This document shows positions 44,584 through 54,408 of a stretch of DNA of 64,000 bases, piece by piece. Source of the stretch: Solicola gregarius (lineage in GTDB: Bacteria > Actinomycetota > Actinomycetes > Propionibacteriales > Nocardioidaceae); contig NZ_CP094970.1 of NCBI RefSeq assembly GCF_025790165.1, positions 2,914,001-2,978,000 on the forward strand, in the 5' to 3' direction. Positions within the stretch are counted from its first letter, which is position 1; every line of letters starts with the position of its first letter. Under the pieces are notes generated by a model. The model was not told the DNA's origin. It did no database searches and saw only the letters and a list, made by a program, of their open reading frames with translations. The position numbers and the translations under genes were made by a program.

Positions 44584-45777
44584 GTGGCTAAGGCGAAGTT
44601 CGAGCGGACTAAGCCGCACATGAACATCGGCACCATCGGTCACATCGACCATGGGAAGACGACTCTGACGGCGGCGATCACCAAGGTACTGCACCAGAAG
44701 TACCCGGATCTGAACGATGACTACGCGTTCGATTCGATCGACAAGGCGCCCGAAGAGAAGCAGCGCGGCATCACGATCTCGATCGCGCACGTCGAGTACC
44801 AGACCGAGAACCGCCACTACGCGCACGTCGACTGCCCGGGGCACGCCGACTACGTGAAGAACATGATCACTGGTGCGGCGCAGATGGACGGTGCGATCCT
44901 GGTCGTCGCCGCGACCGATGGGCCGATGCCGCAGACGCGTGAGCACGTGCTGCTCGCCCGCCAGGTCGGCGTTCCCGCGATGGTCGTCGCCCTGAACAAG
45001 TGCGACATGGTCGACGACGAGGAGATCCTGGAGCTCGTCGAGCTCGAGGTCCGCGAGCTGCTCTCCGAGCAGGAGTTCGACGGTGACAACGTCCCGGTCG
45101 TCAAGGTCTCCGCGTACCAGGCGCTGCAGGGTGACGAGAAGTGGGCCGACGCGATCATCGAGCTGATGGACGCGGTCGACTCCTACATCCCGCAGCCCGA
45201 GCGCGAGACCGAGAAGCCGTTCCTGATGCCGGTCGAGGATGTCTTCACCATCACCGGGCGCGGCACGGTCGTCACCGGCCGGATCGAGCGCGGTGTCGTC
45301 AAGGTGAACGAGACCGTCGACATCGTCGGTATCCGCGAGGATAAGCAGACGACGACGGTCACGGGCATCGAGATGTTCCGCAAGCTTCTCGACGAGGGCC
45401 AGGCGGGCGAGAACGTCGGCCTGCTCCTGCGCGGTACGAAGCGCGAGGACGTCGAGCGCGGCATGGTCGTCATCAAGCCGGGTTCGACCACTCCGCACAC
45501 GGAGTTCGAGGGCCAGGTCTACATCCTGTCCAAGGACGAGGGCGGCCGTCACACGCCGTTCTTCAACAACTACCGGCCGCAGTTCTACTTCCGTACGACG
45601 GACGTCACCGGCGTTGTCACGCTGCCCGAGGGCACCGAGATGGTCATGCCCGGCGACAACACCGAGATGTCGGTAGAGCTGATCCAGCCGATCGCCATGG
45701 AGGAGGGCCTGCGCTTCGCCATTCGCGAGGGCGGTCGTACCGTCGGCGCCGGCCGGGTCACCAAGATCAACAAGTGA
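44584..45777 (+). CDS. tuf: Elongation factor Tu
   Basis: Delivers aminoacyl-tRNA to the ribosome; 397 aa. [12 protein letters not shown] at 19-30, [12 protein letters not shown] near 80-91 and NKCDMV near 135-140 are the GTPase motifs; domains II and III follow. GAGGAG precedes GTG 44584. Last gene of the str operon, closed by a strong terminator. Confidence 0.98.
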   Translation: MAKAKFERTKPHMNIGTIGHIDHGKTTLTAAITKVLHQKYPDLNDDYAFDSIDKAPEEKQRGITISIAHVEYQTENRHYAHVDCPGHADYVKNMITGAAQMDGAILVVAATDGPMPQTREHVLLARQVGVPAMVVALNKCDMVDDEEILELVELEVRELLSEQEFDGDNVPVVKVSAYQALQGDEKWADAIIELMDAVDSYIPQPERETEKPFLMPVEDVFTITGRGTVVTGRIERGVVKVNETVDIVGIREDKQTTTVTGIEMFRKLLDEGQAGENVGLLLRGTKREDVERGMVVIKPGSTTPHTEFEGQVYILSKDEGGRHTPFFNNYRPQFYFRTTDVTGVVTLPEGTEMVMPGDNTEMSVELIQPIAMEEGLRFAIREGGRTVGAGRVTKINK

Positions 45778-45792
45778 TCTAGCGACCAAACC

Positions 45793-45831
45793 AAGGGCCC
45801 CGAAATCCGCTCCGCGGGTTTCGGGGCCCTT
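45793..45831 (+). terminator. Terminator after tuf
   Basis: Perfect 13-bp stem AAGGGCCCCGAAA (45793-45805) with TTTCGGGGCCCTT (45819-45831), 15 nt after the tuf stop. Confidence 0.9.
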
Positions 45832-45850
45832 GTCTATGGTGCGTCGAACC

Positions 45851-45912
45851 CGCCGAGGTACGGATTCCTGCCAATAGAAGTGGCCCTAGTGGCAGGACGA
45901 CGTACCTCGGCG
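45851..45912. repeat. 62-bp hairpin element, left copy, bracketing the second DUF559 gene
   Basis: Outer stem CGCCGAGGTACG (45851-45862) with CGTACCTCGGCG (45901-45912); inner stem CCTGCCA (45867-45873) with TGGCAGG (45890-45896). Aligned to the reverse complement of the element at 46953 it matches at about 49 of 62 positions without gaps, including TGCCAATAG and a 23-nt right end with one difference. Confidence 0.88.
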
Positions 45913-45978
45913 AGTAGTTCAGCCAGATTGGGCTGTGGATAACCGCTTTCGCAGGTCGAGTTGCGCCATTGTTCTCCC
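45913..45978 (+). promoter_or_regulatory. Conserved leader of nuclease cassette 2
   Basis: CAGATTGGGCTGTG (45924-45937), overlapping TGTGGATAA (45934-45942, exact complement of the DnaA box TTATCCACA), TCGAGTT (45956-45962) and CATTG (45967-45971), then ATG 45979. The order and blocks match the leader at 12536-12470; the total length differs by one base (66 and 67). Confidence 0.7.
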
Positions 45979-46929
45979 ATGCCGGTGATCAAGGACATTC
46001 CACCCGAGCTCAAGACCGAGCCCGTACTCGAAGCCGATGCGCGCGCTTTTGGATTGACGACGAAGTTGCTCCAGCGCTCCGGATTCCGTCACGTGCACCG
46101 TGGCGTCTTCGTCTGGCGCGGACTGGAGGACTCTCCCGAACTGCAGTACGACGCCGCGCAACTCACGATGGACCGGATCGCGCTCGCGTCTCACCAGACC
46201 GCCGCGCAACTGCACGGTCTTCCGGTGCCAGGGCCCAAGACACCGCACTTCTGGCTTCCGGAAGGCGAGAAGGGCCGAGACACCCGTGGCCTCCATGTGC
46301 ACTGGTACAAAGTCGGCCAGGTACCGGCGTACACGATGGTCGACAACCGTAGAGCAACAACGATCGGCAAGACGTTCGTCGACCTGGCGACACAGCTCGG
46401 GTTGTTCGACCTTGTGGCTTATGGTGACGCTGCCATCAAGCGACCGGGCGTCACGATCGACCTCCTTCGCCAGCTGTCCCTCGAGCGTGGGCGCCGCCAC
46501 ATTCGCAAGGCGCGCCAGGCCGTCGATCTCATCCGTGACCGCGTGGACTCTCCGCCCGAGACGCACCTGCGCCTGCTCATGCTGCTTGCAGGGCTGCCCG
46601 AGCCGAAGGTGAACCTCAAGGCGTACGACGCGGCCGGCGAATGGATCGCGACGCCGGATCTGAGCTACCCGGAGGTGAAGCTCGCGATCGAGTACGACGG
46701 CAGCCATCACGGCCGGCGACGTAAGCAATGGAAGCGCGACGTCGATCGCAACGCGATCTACCTCGACAACGGTTGGATCGTCATCGTCGTACTGGCGGAG
46801 CACCTGTACCAACGCCCCCATCTGCTCCTCGACCGAATCGTCGGTCACCTGCGCGATCGTGGCCTCCCCGATCTGCCCGACGTGCTCAGTGGGGCATGGG
46901 AGCCGTACCTGCGTGAGATCCGCAATTGA
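45979..46929 (+). CDS. DUF559-type (Vsr-like) endonuclease domain protein, cassette 2
   Basis: 316 aa. N-terminal half (about 1-185) looks like the regulator-like part of AbiEi/DUF559 proteins, with GFRHVHRGVFVWRG and ASHQTAAQLHGLPVPG. The C-terminal nuclease part has Glu194 in DSPPETHLRLL, Asp227 in ATPDLSYPEV, and Glu238-x-Asp240 in LAIEYDGSHH, fitting a PD-(D/E)xK fold. No AbiEii-like toxin is adjacent. ATG 45979 is preferred over TTG 45961. There is no Shine-Dalgarno. It is bracketed by inverted copies of a 62-bp hairpin, 66 bp upstream and 23 bp downstream. Confidence 0.72.
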   Translation: MPVIKDIPPELKTEPVLEADARAFGLTTKLLQRSGFRHVHRGVFVWRGLEDSPELQYDAAQLTMDRIALASHQTAAQLHGLPVPGPKTPHFWLPEGEKGRDTRGLHVHWYKVGQVPAYTMVDNRRATTIGKTFVDLATQLGLFDLVAYGDAAIKRPGVTIDLLRQLSLERGRRHIRKARQAVDLIRDRVDSPPETHLRLLMLLAGLPEPKVNLKAYDAAGEWIATPDLSYPEVKLAIEYDGSHHGRRRKQWKRDVDRNAIYLDNGWIVIVVLAEHLYQRPHLLLDRIVGHLRDRGLPDLPDVLSGAWEPYLREIRN

Positions 46930-46952
46930 ACTGGCGTTTCGCGCGGGCTTAG

Positions 46953-47016
46953 CCGCCGAGGTACGTCGTCCGGCCACCAGACGGCGCCCTATTGGCACGA
47001 GTTCGTACCTCGGCGG
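46953..47016. repeat. 62-bp hairpin element, right copy (inverted), bracketing the second DUF559 gene
   Basis: Perfect 13-bp stem CCGCCGAGGTACG (46953-46965) with CGTACCTCGGCGG (47004-47016). In reverse complement it aligns with 45851-45912. Both ends share the same outer stem, so the pair gives the gene terminal-inverted-repeat-like borders. Confidence 0.88.
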
Positions 47017-47054
47017 GATCGGCGAGCCCAATGCCGCGCGGGGAGCAAGCGAAA

Positions 47055-47090
47055 GCCCACCGCTCCGGAGGGAAAGAGGGAGCGGTGGGC
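47055..47090 (-). terminator. Terminator for the META-domain gene
   Basis: 12-bp stem GCCCACCGCTCC (47055-47066) with GGAGCGGTGGGC (47079-47090); on the minus strand it is followed by TTTCGCTT, 50 nt past the stop of the minus-strand gene. Confidence 0.75.
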
Positions 47091-47140
47091 CTTCACGGGC
47101 CCCTACGCCGGAGTGGGTGGCGCAGGGGTGGCTGTGCGGA

Positions 47141-48064
47141 TCAGTTCGCGGTGTACACCAGCGCACCGTCCTTCGTCTTGATCCGGAGCTGGGCGCCGTC
47201 GATCTCGTAACCGACCGAGCCGTCGAGAACTTCCCGAACGCTGCGATCGACGGCCTTCTTCGACGCAGCGCAGTTGGCCGAGGAGCCCGCCGAGTCGCCA
47301 GTGACCTGGATCGCGTCGCTCGAAACGTCGACCTCGGCGGTTTCGGTGCTGCAACCGGTCGAGACGGCGAGCTCGTCAGAACCGTCGTACGACAGCGTCG
47401 CCGGCCTGCCTTGTGGCGCGCTCGACACGACGTCGCCCGAGACGATCGAGTCGAGCTGCCACCGCGTACCCGCCAGCGACTTGTCGTCGATCGACTCGAC
47501 CGCGAGCGCGACGTCGCTCTCACCGTTGTCGAGGTTCAGCCGATCGCCGTCGATGCTGACCTGCGGACCGGAGTCGAGGAACGACTCGAGCCACGCATCG
47601 GATCCGGCCCGGCCGGGGCAGAAGGCCATCGTCTGGCCCATCGACGAGGAGACGAGTACGTCGTCGCTCATGTCGTAACGCCCGTTGAACGTGTTGCAGC
47701 CCGCCGATGCGGAGTACGTGCCCTTCTCGAACGAGATCTCGACGTCGGCCTTCTTGGGCAGGCCACTGGACTCGGCGTCGTCGAGTACGTAGGTGTTGCC
47801 CGCCACCGTGACCGGATCGGGCAACGAGGCGCCGAACCCGGCCGCGGAGTCCGCACCCGCAACGTCGGTCGCGGGATCGTCGGCCCACGGCTGGCCGACG
47901 GCCAGCCCGACCGCGCCGGCGACGACCGCAACGCTCGCGATCGGCGTCGCGACCTGGCTGCGGACGCGACGCCGCTGTGCGCTGGTGAGCGCCTGGGTCA
48001 CATCGCCCGTGGGCTCGACGGCGTCGCCGGCCTGGCGGTAGAGGTCCTTCAGCTGCGTGTTCAT
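47141..48064 (-). CDS. META-domain membrane protein cotranscribed with a sigma factor
   Basis: 307 aa: a cytoplasmic N-terminus of about 40 residues, one membrane helix (PIASVAVVAGAVGLAVG), then an extracytoplasmic part with an HslJ-like META domain (SASAGCNTFNGRYDMSDD) and a second, weaker one (STGCSTETAEVDV). Its start overlaps the sigma factor stop (ATGA), so it is made together with it. The topology would allow it to sense envelope state and act as a partner or anti-sigma factor, but no known anti-sigma domain is seen. Confidence 0.72.
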   Translation of the reverse strand: MNTQLKDLYRQAGDAVEPTGDVTQALTSAQRRRVRSQVATPIASVAVVAGAVGLAVGQPWADDPATDVAGADSAAGFGASLPDPVTVAGNTYVLDDAESSGLPKKADVEISFEKGTYSASAGCNTFNGRYDMSDDVLVSSSMGQTMAFCPGRAGSDAWLESFLDSGPQVSIDGDRLNLDNGESDVALAVESIDDKSLAGTRWQLDSIVSGDVVSSAPQGRPATLSYDGSDELAVSTGCSTETAEVDVSSDAIQVTGDSAGSSANCAASKKAVDRSVREVLDGSVGYEIDGAQLRIKTKDGALVYTAN

Positions 48065-48582
48065 TCGGCTACCTCGACTGATTCGGCGGTGAGCAGATGC
48101 GGTGCGGTTTCGCGGAGCTTGGCGAGCGCCGCGTGTGACTGACTCTTGACAGTGCCCGTGGAGCAGCCGAGCAGGCGCGCCGTCTCGGCCTCGGAGAGGT
48201 CTTCGTAGTAACGGAAGTACAGCGTTGCGCGTTGTCGCGCGGTCAGGGTCTGCAGCGCCCGGCCGAGTGCGGACTTCGCGACGACCGCGGACTCTATGTC
48301 GTGACCGGACTGGCGCTCGGGCACCTCATCGGTGGCGTACTCGGAGATCTTCTGTCGCCGGCGCCAGCGGGACCGGACGAGGTTCAGCATCACCTGGCGC
48401 ACGTACGCATCCGGATTGCCGTCCGGATGGATGCGGTGCCACTTTGCGGCTGTCTTCACCATCGCCTCTTGTAGTAGATCCTCGGCCGCGTTGTCGTTGC
48501 CGGTCAGGAAGAAGGCGGTCCTGGACAGGTCGGAACGCCGCGCCGCGAAGAACTCGCGGAACCCGTCGTAGCGATCTGTCAT
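48061..48582 (-). CDS. SigE-family RNA polymerase sigma-70 factor
   Basis: 173-aa two-domain extracytoplasmic-function-like sigma factor. Region 2 includes FFLTGNDNAAEDLLQEAMVKTAAKW (two motifs) near 25-50 and VRSRWRRRQK; region 4 (LTARQRATLYFRYYEDLSEAE and GCSTGTVKSQSHAALAKLRE) is near 112-155. This is the SigE family of Streptomyces-type annotations, often without a classical anti-sigma gene. ATG 48582 has GGAGGGAAGG upstream. It heads a two-gene unit with the META-domain gene. Confidence 0.88.
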   Translation of the reverse strand: MTDRYDGFREFFAARRSDLSRTAFFLTGNDNAAEDLLQEAMVKTAAKWHRIHPDGNPDAYVRQVMLNLVRSRWRRRQKISEYATDEVPERQSGHDIESAVVAKSALGRALQTLTARQRATLYFRYYEDLSEAETARLLGCSTGTVKSQSHAALAKLRETAPHLLTAESVEVAE

Positions 48583-49099
48583 CTGCCTTCCCTCCGGTGA
48601 CTCACCCCCCTAGTACGCACGAGTGCCGAGAATGGTTGGCCGTCGTCGGCATCCGCGAGAACAGACATTGGCGGGGCCGCCGCCGGGCCCACGAGACGGG
48701 CGCGATCACGCCGAATCCGGGGAGCAGTACGCCGGTGCGGGCGAGCCCGGGAGAGGTGCCGGACACCTCGATTTGGCATCGGCCGGTGAAGTCTGTCAGA
48801 CTGTTGCGGTTGCTCCGGTGGAGTTGCCGGGGTGAGCGCTGCGTGCAGTGCCTCGCCGTACCAGGAGACTCCATCCGGCTCGATGCAGTTCAGGTCGGGC
48901 CCAACTACCTAACTCGAGAAGTGTGTGCCGTCGTGTGCCTTGCAGCCACCGCGACACGCCCGACCTCGGGGGTCGGAAGACCCGCGCTGTCGGAGTCGGG
49001 CGGTTGCCGGAGCGCGAGGCACGGCTCACCCGAGGCGTGACGAGACCAAACCTGGCACGACGCTAGGCCCGGCACCAAGAAAGGGACGAAGCGAGCGCT
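48583..49099 (+). promoter_or_regulatory. 517-nt gap upstream of the S10 operon
   Basis: No gene is supported here; the open frames are short and lack codon bias. A candidate promoter for rpsJ is TTGGCA (48773-48778), 18 bp, CAGACT (48797-48802), leaving a leader of about 290 nt. The final AAAGGGACGAAG lies just before the rpsJ ATG. A leader this long fits regulation of the S10 operon by a ribosomal protein, which is inference. Confidence 0.4.
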
Positions 49100-49408
49100 A
49101 TGGCGGGACAGAAGATCCGCATCAGGCTCAAGGCCTATGACCACGAGGTGATTGACACCTCGGCGCGGAAGATCGTGGACACCGTGACGCGGACCGGCGC
49201 GACCATCGCCGGGCCGGTGCCGTTGCCGACCGAGAAGAACGTTTTCTGTGTCATTCGTTCGCCGCACAAGTACAAGGACAGCCGCGAGCACTTCGAGATG
49301 CGTACGCACAAGCGACTCATCGACATCATCGACCCGACGCCCAAGACCGTCGACTCGCTGATGCGGCTCGACCTGCCCGCCGGCGTCGACATCGAGATCA
49401 AGCTCTGA
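49100..49408 (+). CDS. rpsJ: 30S ribosomal protein S10 (uS10)
   Basis: 102 aa, [17 protein letters not shown] to VDIEIKL; small-subunit head protein that also pairs with NusB/NusG in antitermination. First gene of the 12-kb S10-spc cluster. Contains [17 protein letters not shown], the conserved loop. Confidence 0.98.
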   Translation: MAGQKIRIRLKAYDHEVIDTSARKIVDTVTRTGATIAGPVPLPTEKNVFCVIRSPHKYKDSREHFEMRTHKRLIDIIDPTPKTVDSLMRLDLPAGVDIEIKL

Positions 49409-49421
49409 GGACCGAACACCC

Positions 49422-50090
49422 ATGAGCAAGCAGCTGAGTAACCAGAAGGCAGACGTACGCGGTCTGCTCGGGCGCAAGGTCGGCATGACGCAGACCTGGG
49501 ACGCCGACAACCGCGTCGTACCCGTCACCGTGATCGCCGCCGACACCAACGTCGTCACACAGATCCGCAAGGCCGAGACCGACGGCTACACCGCCGTGCA
49601 GATCGGTTTCGGCGAGATCGACGGCCGCAAGGTGAGCAAGCCGCGCGCGGGCCAGTTCGAGAAGGCAGGCGTCACGCCTCGTCGTACCGTCGCCGAGATT
49701 CGTACCGGCGCGATCGACGGCTTCGAGGTCGGGCAGCAGATCAGCCCCGACATCTTCGCCGTCGGTGACATCGTCGATGTCACCGGTACGAGCAAGGGCA
49801 AGGGATACGCCGGCGTGATGAAGCGACACGGCTTCTCCGGCGTCGGCGCGTCCCACGGCGCTCACCGCAACCACCGCAAGCCGGGCTCGATCGGTGGCTG
49901 TGCCACCCCGGGTCGCGTCTTCAAGGGATTGCGGATGGCCGGCCGGATGGGCAACGATCGCGTCACCGTGCAGAGCCTTTCGATCCACGCGGTCGACACC
50001 GACAAGGGCCTCATCCTGATCAAGGGCGCCGTGCCCGGAGCCAAGGGCTCGACGGTCATGATCCGCTCGGCCGCCAAGAAGGGAGCCTGA
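49422..50090 (+). CDS. rplC: 50S ribosomal protein L3 (uL3)
   Basis: 222 aa; binds near the peptidyl-transferase centre and starts 50S assembly. Contains [14 protein letters not shown] and the long internal loop [21 protein letters not shown] that reaches the A-site. ATG 49422 is 13 nt after rpsJ; the N-terminus carries about eight extra residues (SKQLSNQK), with ATG as the only good start. Confidence 0.97.
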   Translation: MSKQLSNQKADVRGLLGRKVGMTQTWDADNRVVPVTVIAADTNVVTQIRKAETDGYTAVQIGFGEIDGRKVSKPRAGQFEKAGVTPRRTVAEIRTGAIDGFEVGQQISPDIFAVGDIVDVTGTSKGKGYAGVMKRHGFSGVGASHGAHRNHRKPGSIGGCATPGRVFKGLRMAGRMGNDRVTVQSLSIHAVDTDKGLILIKGAVPGAKGSTVMIRSAAKKGA

Positions 50091-50092
50091 TC

Positions 50093-50707
50093 ATGAGCAT
50101 CGTCAAGGTCGATCTCCCCGCAGAGATCTTCGACTCACCTGTGAACGTACCGTTGATCCACCAGGTCGTCGTGGCGCAGCAGGCGGCCGCCCGCCAGGGC
50201 TCGCACGCCACCAAGACCCGCGGCGAAGTCCGCGGCGGTGGCGCCAAGCCGTACCGCCAGAAGGGCACCGGCCGGGCCCGCCAGGGCTCGACCCGCGCGC
50301 CGCAGTTCGCCGGCGGTGGCGTCGTGCACGGCCCGACGCCGCGGTCGTACGCCCAGCGCACGCCGAAGAAGATGAAGGCCGCCGCACTGCGTGGTGCGCT
50401 CTCCGACCGCGCCCGCAACGAGCGGGTGCACGTCGTCGACGCGCTCGTCTCCGGTGAGACCCCGTCGACGAAGGCGGCGCTCGCCGCCGTTCGCGAGGTC
50501 ACCGAGCGGACGCACGTACTCGTCGTCCACGCCCGCGACGACGAGCTCACGGTGAAGAGCCTGCGCAACGCACCGTCGATCCACCTGCTGCCGTCCGACC
50601 AGCTGAACACCTACGACGTGCTTCGCAACGACGACATCGTGTTCACCAAGGCGGCCTACGACGCGTTCATCGAGCGCGTGGCACCTGCGAAGGAGGCTGC
50701 CAAGTGA
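50093..50707 (+). CDS. rplD: 50S ribosomal protein L4 (uL4)
   Basis: 204 aa; lines the exit tunnel and in some bacteria represses the S10 operon. The tunnel loop [20 protein letters not shown] is intact with the macrolide-contacting Lys/Gly residues. Starts 2 nt after rplC and its stop overlaps the rplW start. Confidence 0.97.
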   Translation: MSIVKVDLPAEIFDSPVNVPLIHQVVVAQQAAARQGSHATKTRGEVRGGGAKPYRQKGTGRARQGSTRAPQFAGGGVVHGPTPRSYAQRTPKKMKAAALRGALSDRARNERVHVVDALVSGETPSTKAALAAVREVTERTHVLVVHARDDELTVKSLRNAPSIHLLPSDQLNTYDVLRNDDIVFTKAAYDAFIERVAPAKEAAK

Positions 50708-51009
50708 GCACGCTGCACGGCGACCCGCGCGACGTACTCCTCGCGCCGGTCGTGAGCGAGAAGAGCTACGGCCTGCTCGACGAGAACAAGTACACGTTCG
50801 TCGTCGCGCCGGACGCCAACAAGACGCAGATCAAGATCGCCGTCGAGAAGATCTTCGACGTCAAGGTCACCGGCGTGAACACGCTCAACCGCCCCGGCAA
50901 GCGCCGCCGTACCCGCACCGGGTGGGGCAAGCGTCCCGACACCAAGCGCGCGGTCGTCAGCGTGGCCGAGGGCCAGAGCATCGACATCTTCTCCGGACCG
51001 GGCGCCTGA
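50704..51009 (+). CDS. rplW: 50S ribosomal protein L23 (uL23)
   Basis: 101 aa; located at the tunnel exit where trigger factor and SRP dock. Contains [20 protein letters not shown] and [21 protein letters not shown] 50704 overlaps the rplD stop by GTGA. Confidence 0.97.
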   Translation: MSTLHGDPRDVLLAPVVSEKSYGLLDENKYTFVVAPDANKTQIKIAVEKIFDVKVTGVNTLNRPGKRRRTRTGWGKRPDTKRAVVSVAEGQSIDIFSGPGA

Positions 51010-51028
51010 GGGACACGAGGACGACATC

Positions 51029-51859
51029 ATGGCTATTCGCAAGTACAAGCCGACCACCCCGGGCCGTCGCGGCTCGTCGGTCGCCGACTTCGCCGAGATC
51101 ACCCGCACGACTCCCGAGAAGTCGCTGACCCGCCCACTGCCGAAGAAGGGCGGCCGCAACAACCAGGGCCGCATCACCACCCGGCACCAGGGCGGCGGTC
51201 ACAAGCGTGCGTACCGCGTCATCGACTTCCGTCGCTACGACAAGGACGGCGTGCCGGCGAAGGTCGCACATATCGAGTACGACCCCAACCGCACCGCGCG
51301 CATCGCGCTGCTGCACTACGTCGACGGCGAGAAGCGCTACATCATCGCGCCGCAGGGCCTCGCGCAGGGCGCGACGGTCGAGGCCGGTGTGAAGGCCGAC
51401 ATCAAGCCGGGCAACAACCTACCGCTGCGCAACATCCCGGTCGGCACGATCGTGCACGCGATCGAGATGCGCCCCGGCGGCGGAGCCAAGCTCGGTCGCT
51501 CCGCGGGTGCCGCAGTCCAGCTGGTCGCCAAGGAAGGTAACCGCGCGCAGCTGCGGCTGCCGTCGGGCGAGATGCGCTACGTCGACGTACGTTGCCGCGC
51601 CAGCATCGGCGAGGTCGGCAACGCCGAGCAGTCCAACATCAACCTGGGCAAGGCCGGCCGCAACCGCTGGAAGGGCAAGCGCCCGAGCGTGCGCGGCGTC
51701 GTGATGAACCCGATCGACCACCCACACGGTGGTGGCGAGGGTCGTACGTCCGGTGGCCGGCACCCAGTGTCGCCGTGGGGCAAGCCCGAGGGCCGTACGC
51801 GCAAGCGCAAGGCCAGCGACAAGTTGATCGTCCGCCGCCGCAAGACCGGCAAGCGCTGA
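51029..51859 (+). CDS. rplB: 50S ribosomal protein L2 (uL2)
   Basis: 276 aa; essential for subunit joining and peptidyl transfer. Contains [15 protein letters not shown], the conserved [15 protein letters not shown] loop with the key His, and a basic C-terminus RKTGKR. Confidence 0.98.
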   Translation: MAIRKYKPTTPGRRGSSVADFAEITRTTPEKSLTRPLPKKGGRNNQGRITTRHQGGGHKRAYRVIDFRRYDKDGVPAKVAHIEYDPNRTARIALLHYVDGEKRYIIAPQGLAQGATVEAGVKADIKPGNNLPLRNIPVGTIVHAIEMRPGGGAKLGRSAGAAVQLVAKEGNRAQLRLPSGEMRYVDVRCRASIGEVGNAEQSNINLGKAGRNRWKGKRPSVRGVVMNPIDHPHGGGEGRTSGGRHPVSPWGKPEGRTRKRKASDKLIVRRRKTGKR

Positions 51860-51881
51860 GACCGGAAGAGACGAGAAAGCA

Positions 51882-52163
51882 ATGCCACGCAGCCTCAAGA
51901 AGGGCCCGTTCGTCGACGACCATCTGGTCAAGAAGGTCGACGCGCAGAACGAGCAGGGCAGCAAGAACGTGATCAAGACGTGGTCGCGTCGCTCGATGAT
52001 CGTGCCGTCAATGATCGGCCACACGATCGCCGTGCACGACGGCCGCAAGCACGTCCCGGTGTTCGTGACCGAGGCGATGGTCGGGCACAAGCTCGGCGAG
52101 TTCGCCCCGACGCGTACGTTCCGCGGGCACGAGAAGGACGACCGAAAGGCGCGTAGACGATGA
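51882..52163 (+). CDS. rpsS: 30S ribosomal protein S19 (uS19)
   Basis: 93 aa; small-subunit head near the A site. [18 protein letters not shown] at the start, [16 protein letters not shown] near the end. Its stop overlaps the rplV start (ATGA). Confidence 0.98.
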   Translation: MPRSLKKGPFVDDHLVKKVDAQNEQGSKNVIKTWSRRSMIVPSMIGHTIAVHDGRKHVPVFVTEAMVGHKLGEFAPTRTFRGHEKDDRKARRR

Positions 52164-52596
52164 GCACCATGGAGCGCGGACGCGTGAGCGCTCGGCGAGA
52201 CAGCCTCCTGGGCGACCAGGACGGCGCGTTCGCCGTCGCGCGATTCGTCCGAGTCACGCCGATGAAGGCCCGCCGGGTCGTCGACCTCGTGCGCGGCATG
52301 CCCGTTGACGAGGCGCTCGGTGTCCTGCAGTTCGCACCGCAGGCGGCCGCCGAGAACGTCCGCAAGCTGCTCGAGAGCGCCGTGGCAAACGCCGAGGTCG
52401 GTGAGGGTCTCGACGTTTCGACGCTCGTCGTCAGCAAGGCGTTCGTCGACGAGGGCCCGACGCTCAAGCGTTGGCGCCCGCGCGCACAGGGGCGGGCGTA
52501 CCGCATCCGTAAGCGCACCAGCCACATCACGATCGTCGTCCAGCCCGAGGACGTCGTCGCAGACAACACCGCCGGAAGCAAGGGGAGGACCCGCTA

Positions 52597-52597
<1 letters not shown>
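52160..52597 (+). CDS. rplV: 50S ribosomal protein L22 (uL22)
   Basis: 145 aa with the tunnel-lining beta-hairpin ([20 protein letters not shown]). The first about 25 residues ([22 protein letters not shown]) are an unusual extension before the normal start at [17 protein letters not shown]; no in-frame internal start with a good ribosome binding site is seen, so the extension is kept. Confidence 0.95.
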
Positions 52598-53436
<839 letters not shown>

Positions 53437-53439
53437 ACC

Positions 53440-53859
53440 ATGCTGATCCCCAAGCGGGTCAAGCACCGCAAGCAGCACCACCCGACGCGGCGTGGTGTCG
53501 CCAAGGGCGGCACGTCGCTGGCGTTCGGCGACTACGGCATCCAGGCCACCGAGGGCAGTTACGTGACCAACCGGCAGATCGAGTCGGCACGTATTGCGAT
53601 GACCCGGCACATCAAGCGTGGCGGCAAGGTGTGGATCAACATCTACCCCGACCGTCCGTTGACCAAGAAGCCCGCCGAGACCCGCATGGGTTCCGGTAAG
53701 GGCTCGCCCGAGTGGTGGGTCGCGAACGTCAAGCCCGGACGCGTGATGTTCGAGCTGTCCGGGGTCTCCGAAGACGTCGCGCGCGAGGCGCTGCGCCGCG
53801 CGATGCACAAGCTTCCGATGAAGTGCAAGTTCGTGAGCCGTGAGGCAGGTGACATCTGA
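53440..53859 (+). CDS. rplP: 50S ribosomal protein L16 (uL16)
   Basis: 139 aa; helps place A-site t[20 protein letters not shown] at the start, [19 protein letters not shown] in the centre. Three nt after rpsC; the stop overlaps rpmC by one base. Confidence 0.98.
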   Translation: MLIPKRVKHRKQHHPTRRGVAKGGTSLAFGDYGIQATEGSYVTNRQIESARIAMTRHIKRGGKVWINIYPDRPLTKKPAETRMGSGKGSPEWWVANVKPGRVMFELSGVSEDVAREALRRAMHKLPMKCKFVSREAGDI

Positions 53860-54107
53860 TGGCAACGTCCACACCGGCCACCGAGCTGCGTACGTTGAAC
53901 GCAGACGATCTCGCCGAGAAGCTCGCCGAGCACAAGGCCGAGCTGTTCAACCTGCGGTTCCAGGCAGCGACCGGCCAGCTTGAGAGCCACGGTCGGCTGC
54001 GTACGGTGCGGCGCGACATCGCCCGCATCTACACGGTGATCCGCGAGCGCGAGCTCGGCATCATCGAGGCCGACGAGCCGACCGACGAGAGCGAGGGTGC
54101 GGCATGA
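53859..54107 (+). CDS. rpmC: 50S ribosomal protein L29 (uL29)
   Basis: 82 aa; at the tunnel exit. Contains [20 protein letters not shown] and [20 protein letters not shown], with a short acidic tail. Its stop overlaps the rpsQ start. Confidence 0.97.
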   Translation: MATSTPATELRTLNADDLAEKLAEHKAELFNLRFQAATGQLESHGRLRTVRRDIARIYTVIRERELGIIEADEPTDESEGAA

Positions 54108-54406
54108 GCGACCAGCAGACCGAAGTTGAGAAGGACACCGTGGTAGAAGCAAAGGGCCGTAGCGCACGCAAGGTGCGCGAGGGACTCGTCGTGAGCGACA
54201 AGATGGACAAGACCGTCGTCGTCGACGTCGAGGACCGTGTGAAGCACCCGCTGTACGGCAAGGTCTTGCGCCAGAACACCAAGCTCAAGGCCCACGACGA
54301 GACCAACCAGTGCGGCACCGGTGACCGCGTCCGCATCATGGAGACGCGTCCGCTGTCGGCCACCAAGCGTTGGCGCGTCGTCGAGGTTCTTGAGAAGGCG
54401 AAGTAA
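54104..54406 (+). CDS. rpsQ: 30S ribosomal protein S17 (uS17)
   Basis: 100 aa; 16S rRNA-binding protein. About 18 acidic and basic residues precede the core [19 protein letters not shown]; the end is [13 protein letters not shown]. The coding sequence for the last eight residues is repeated 83 nt downstream, in a short ORF starting 2 nt after this stop. Confidence 0.97.
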   Translation: MSDQQTEVEKDTVVEAKGRSARKVREGLVVSDKMDKTVVVDVEDRVKHPLYGKVLRQNTKLKAHDETNQCGTGDRVRIMETRPLSATKRWRVVEVLEKAK

Positions 54407-54408
54407 AG

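Noticed and set aside
45979-46929. Type IV toxin-antitoxin pair (AbiEi/AbiEii)
   Set aside because: The N-terminal half is AbiEi-like, but no nucleotidyltransferase toxin gene is adjacent at either cassette.
45840-47025. Target-site duplication around cassette 2
   Set aside because: Bases next to the two outer stems show no matching direct repeat, so transposition by a classical IS mechanism is not supported.
48583-49099. Small genes in the gap before rpsJ
   Set aside because: Frames are short, overlap each other on both strands and show no consistent codon bias or ribosome binding sites.
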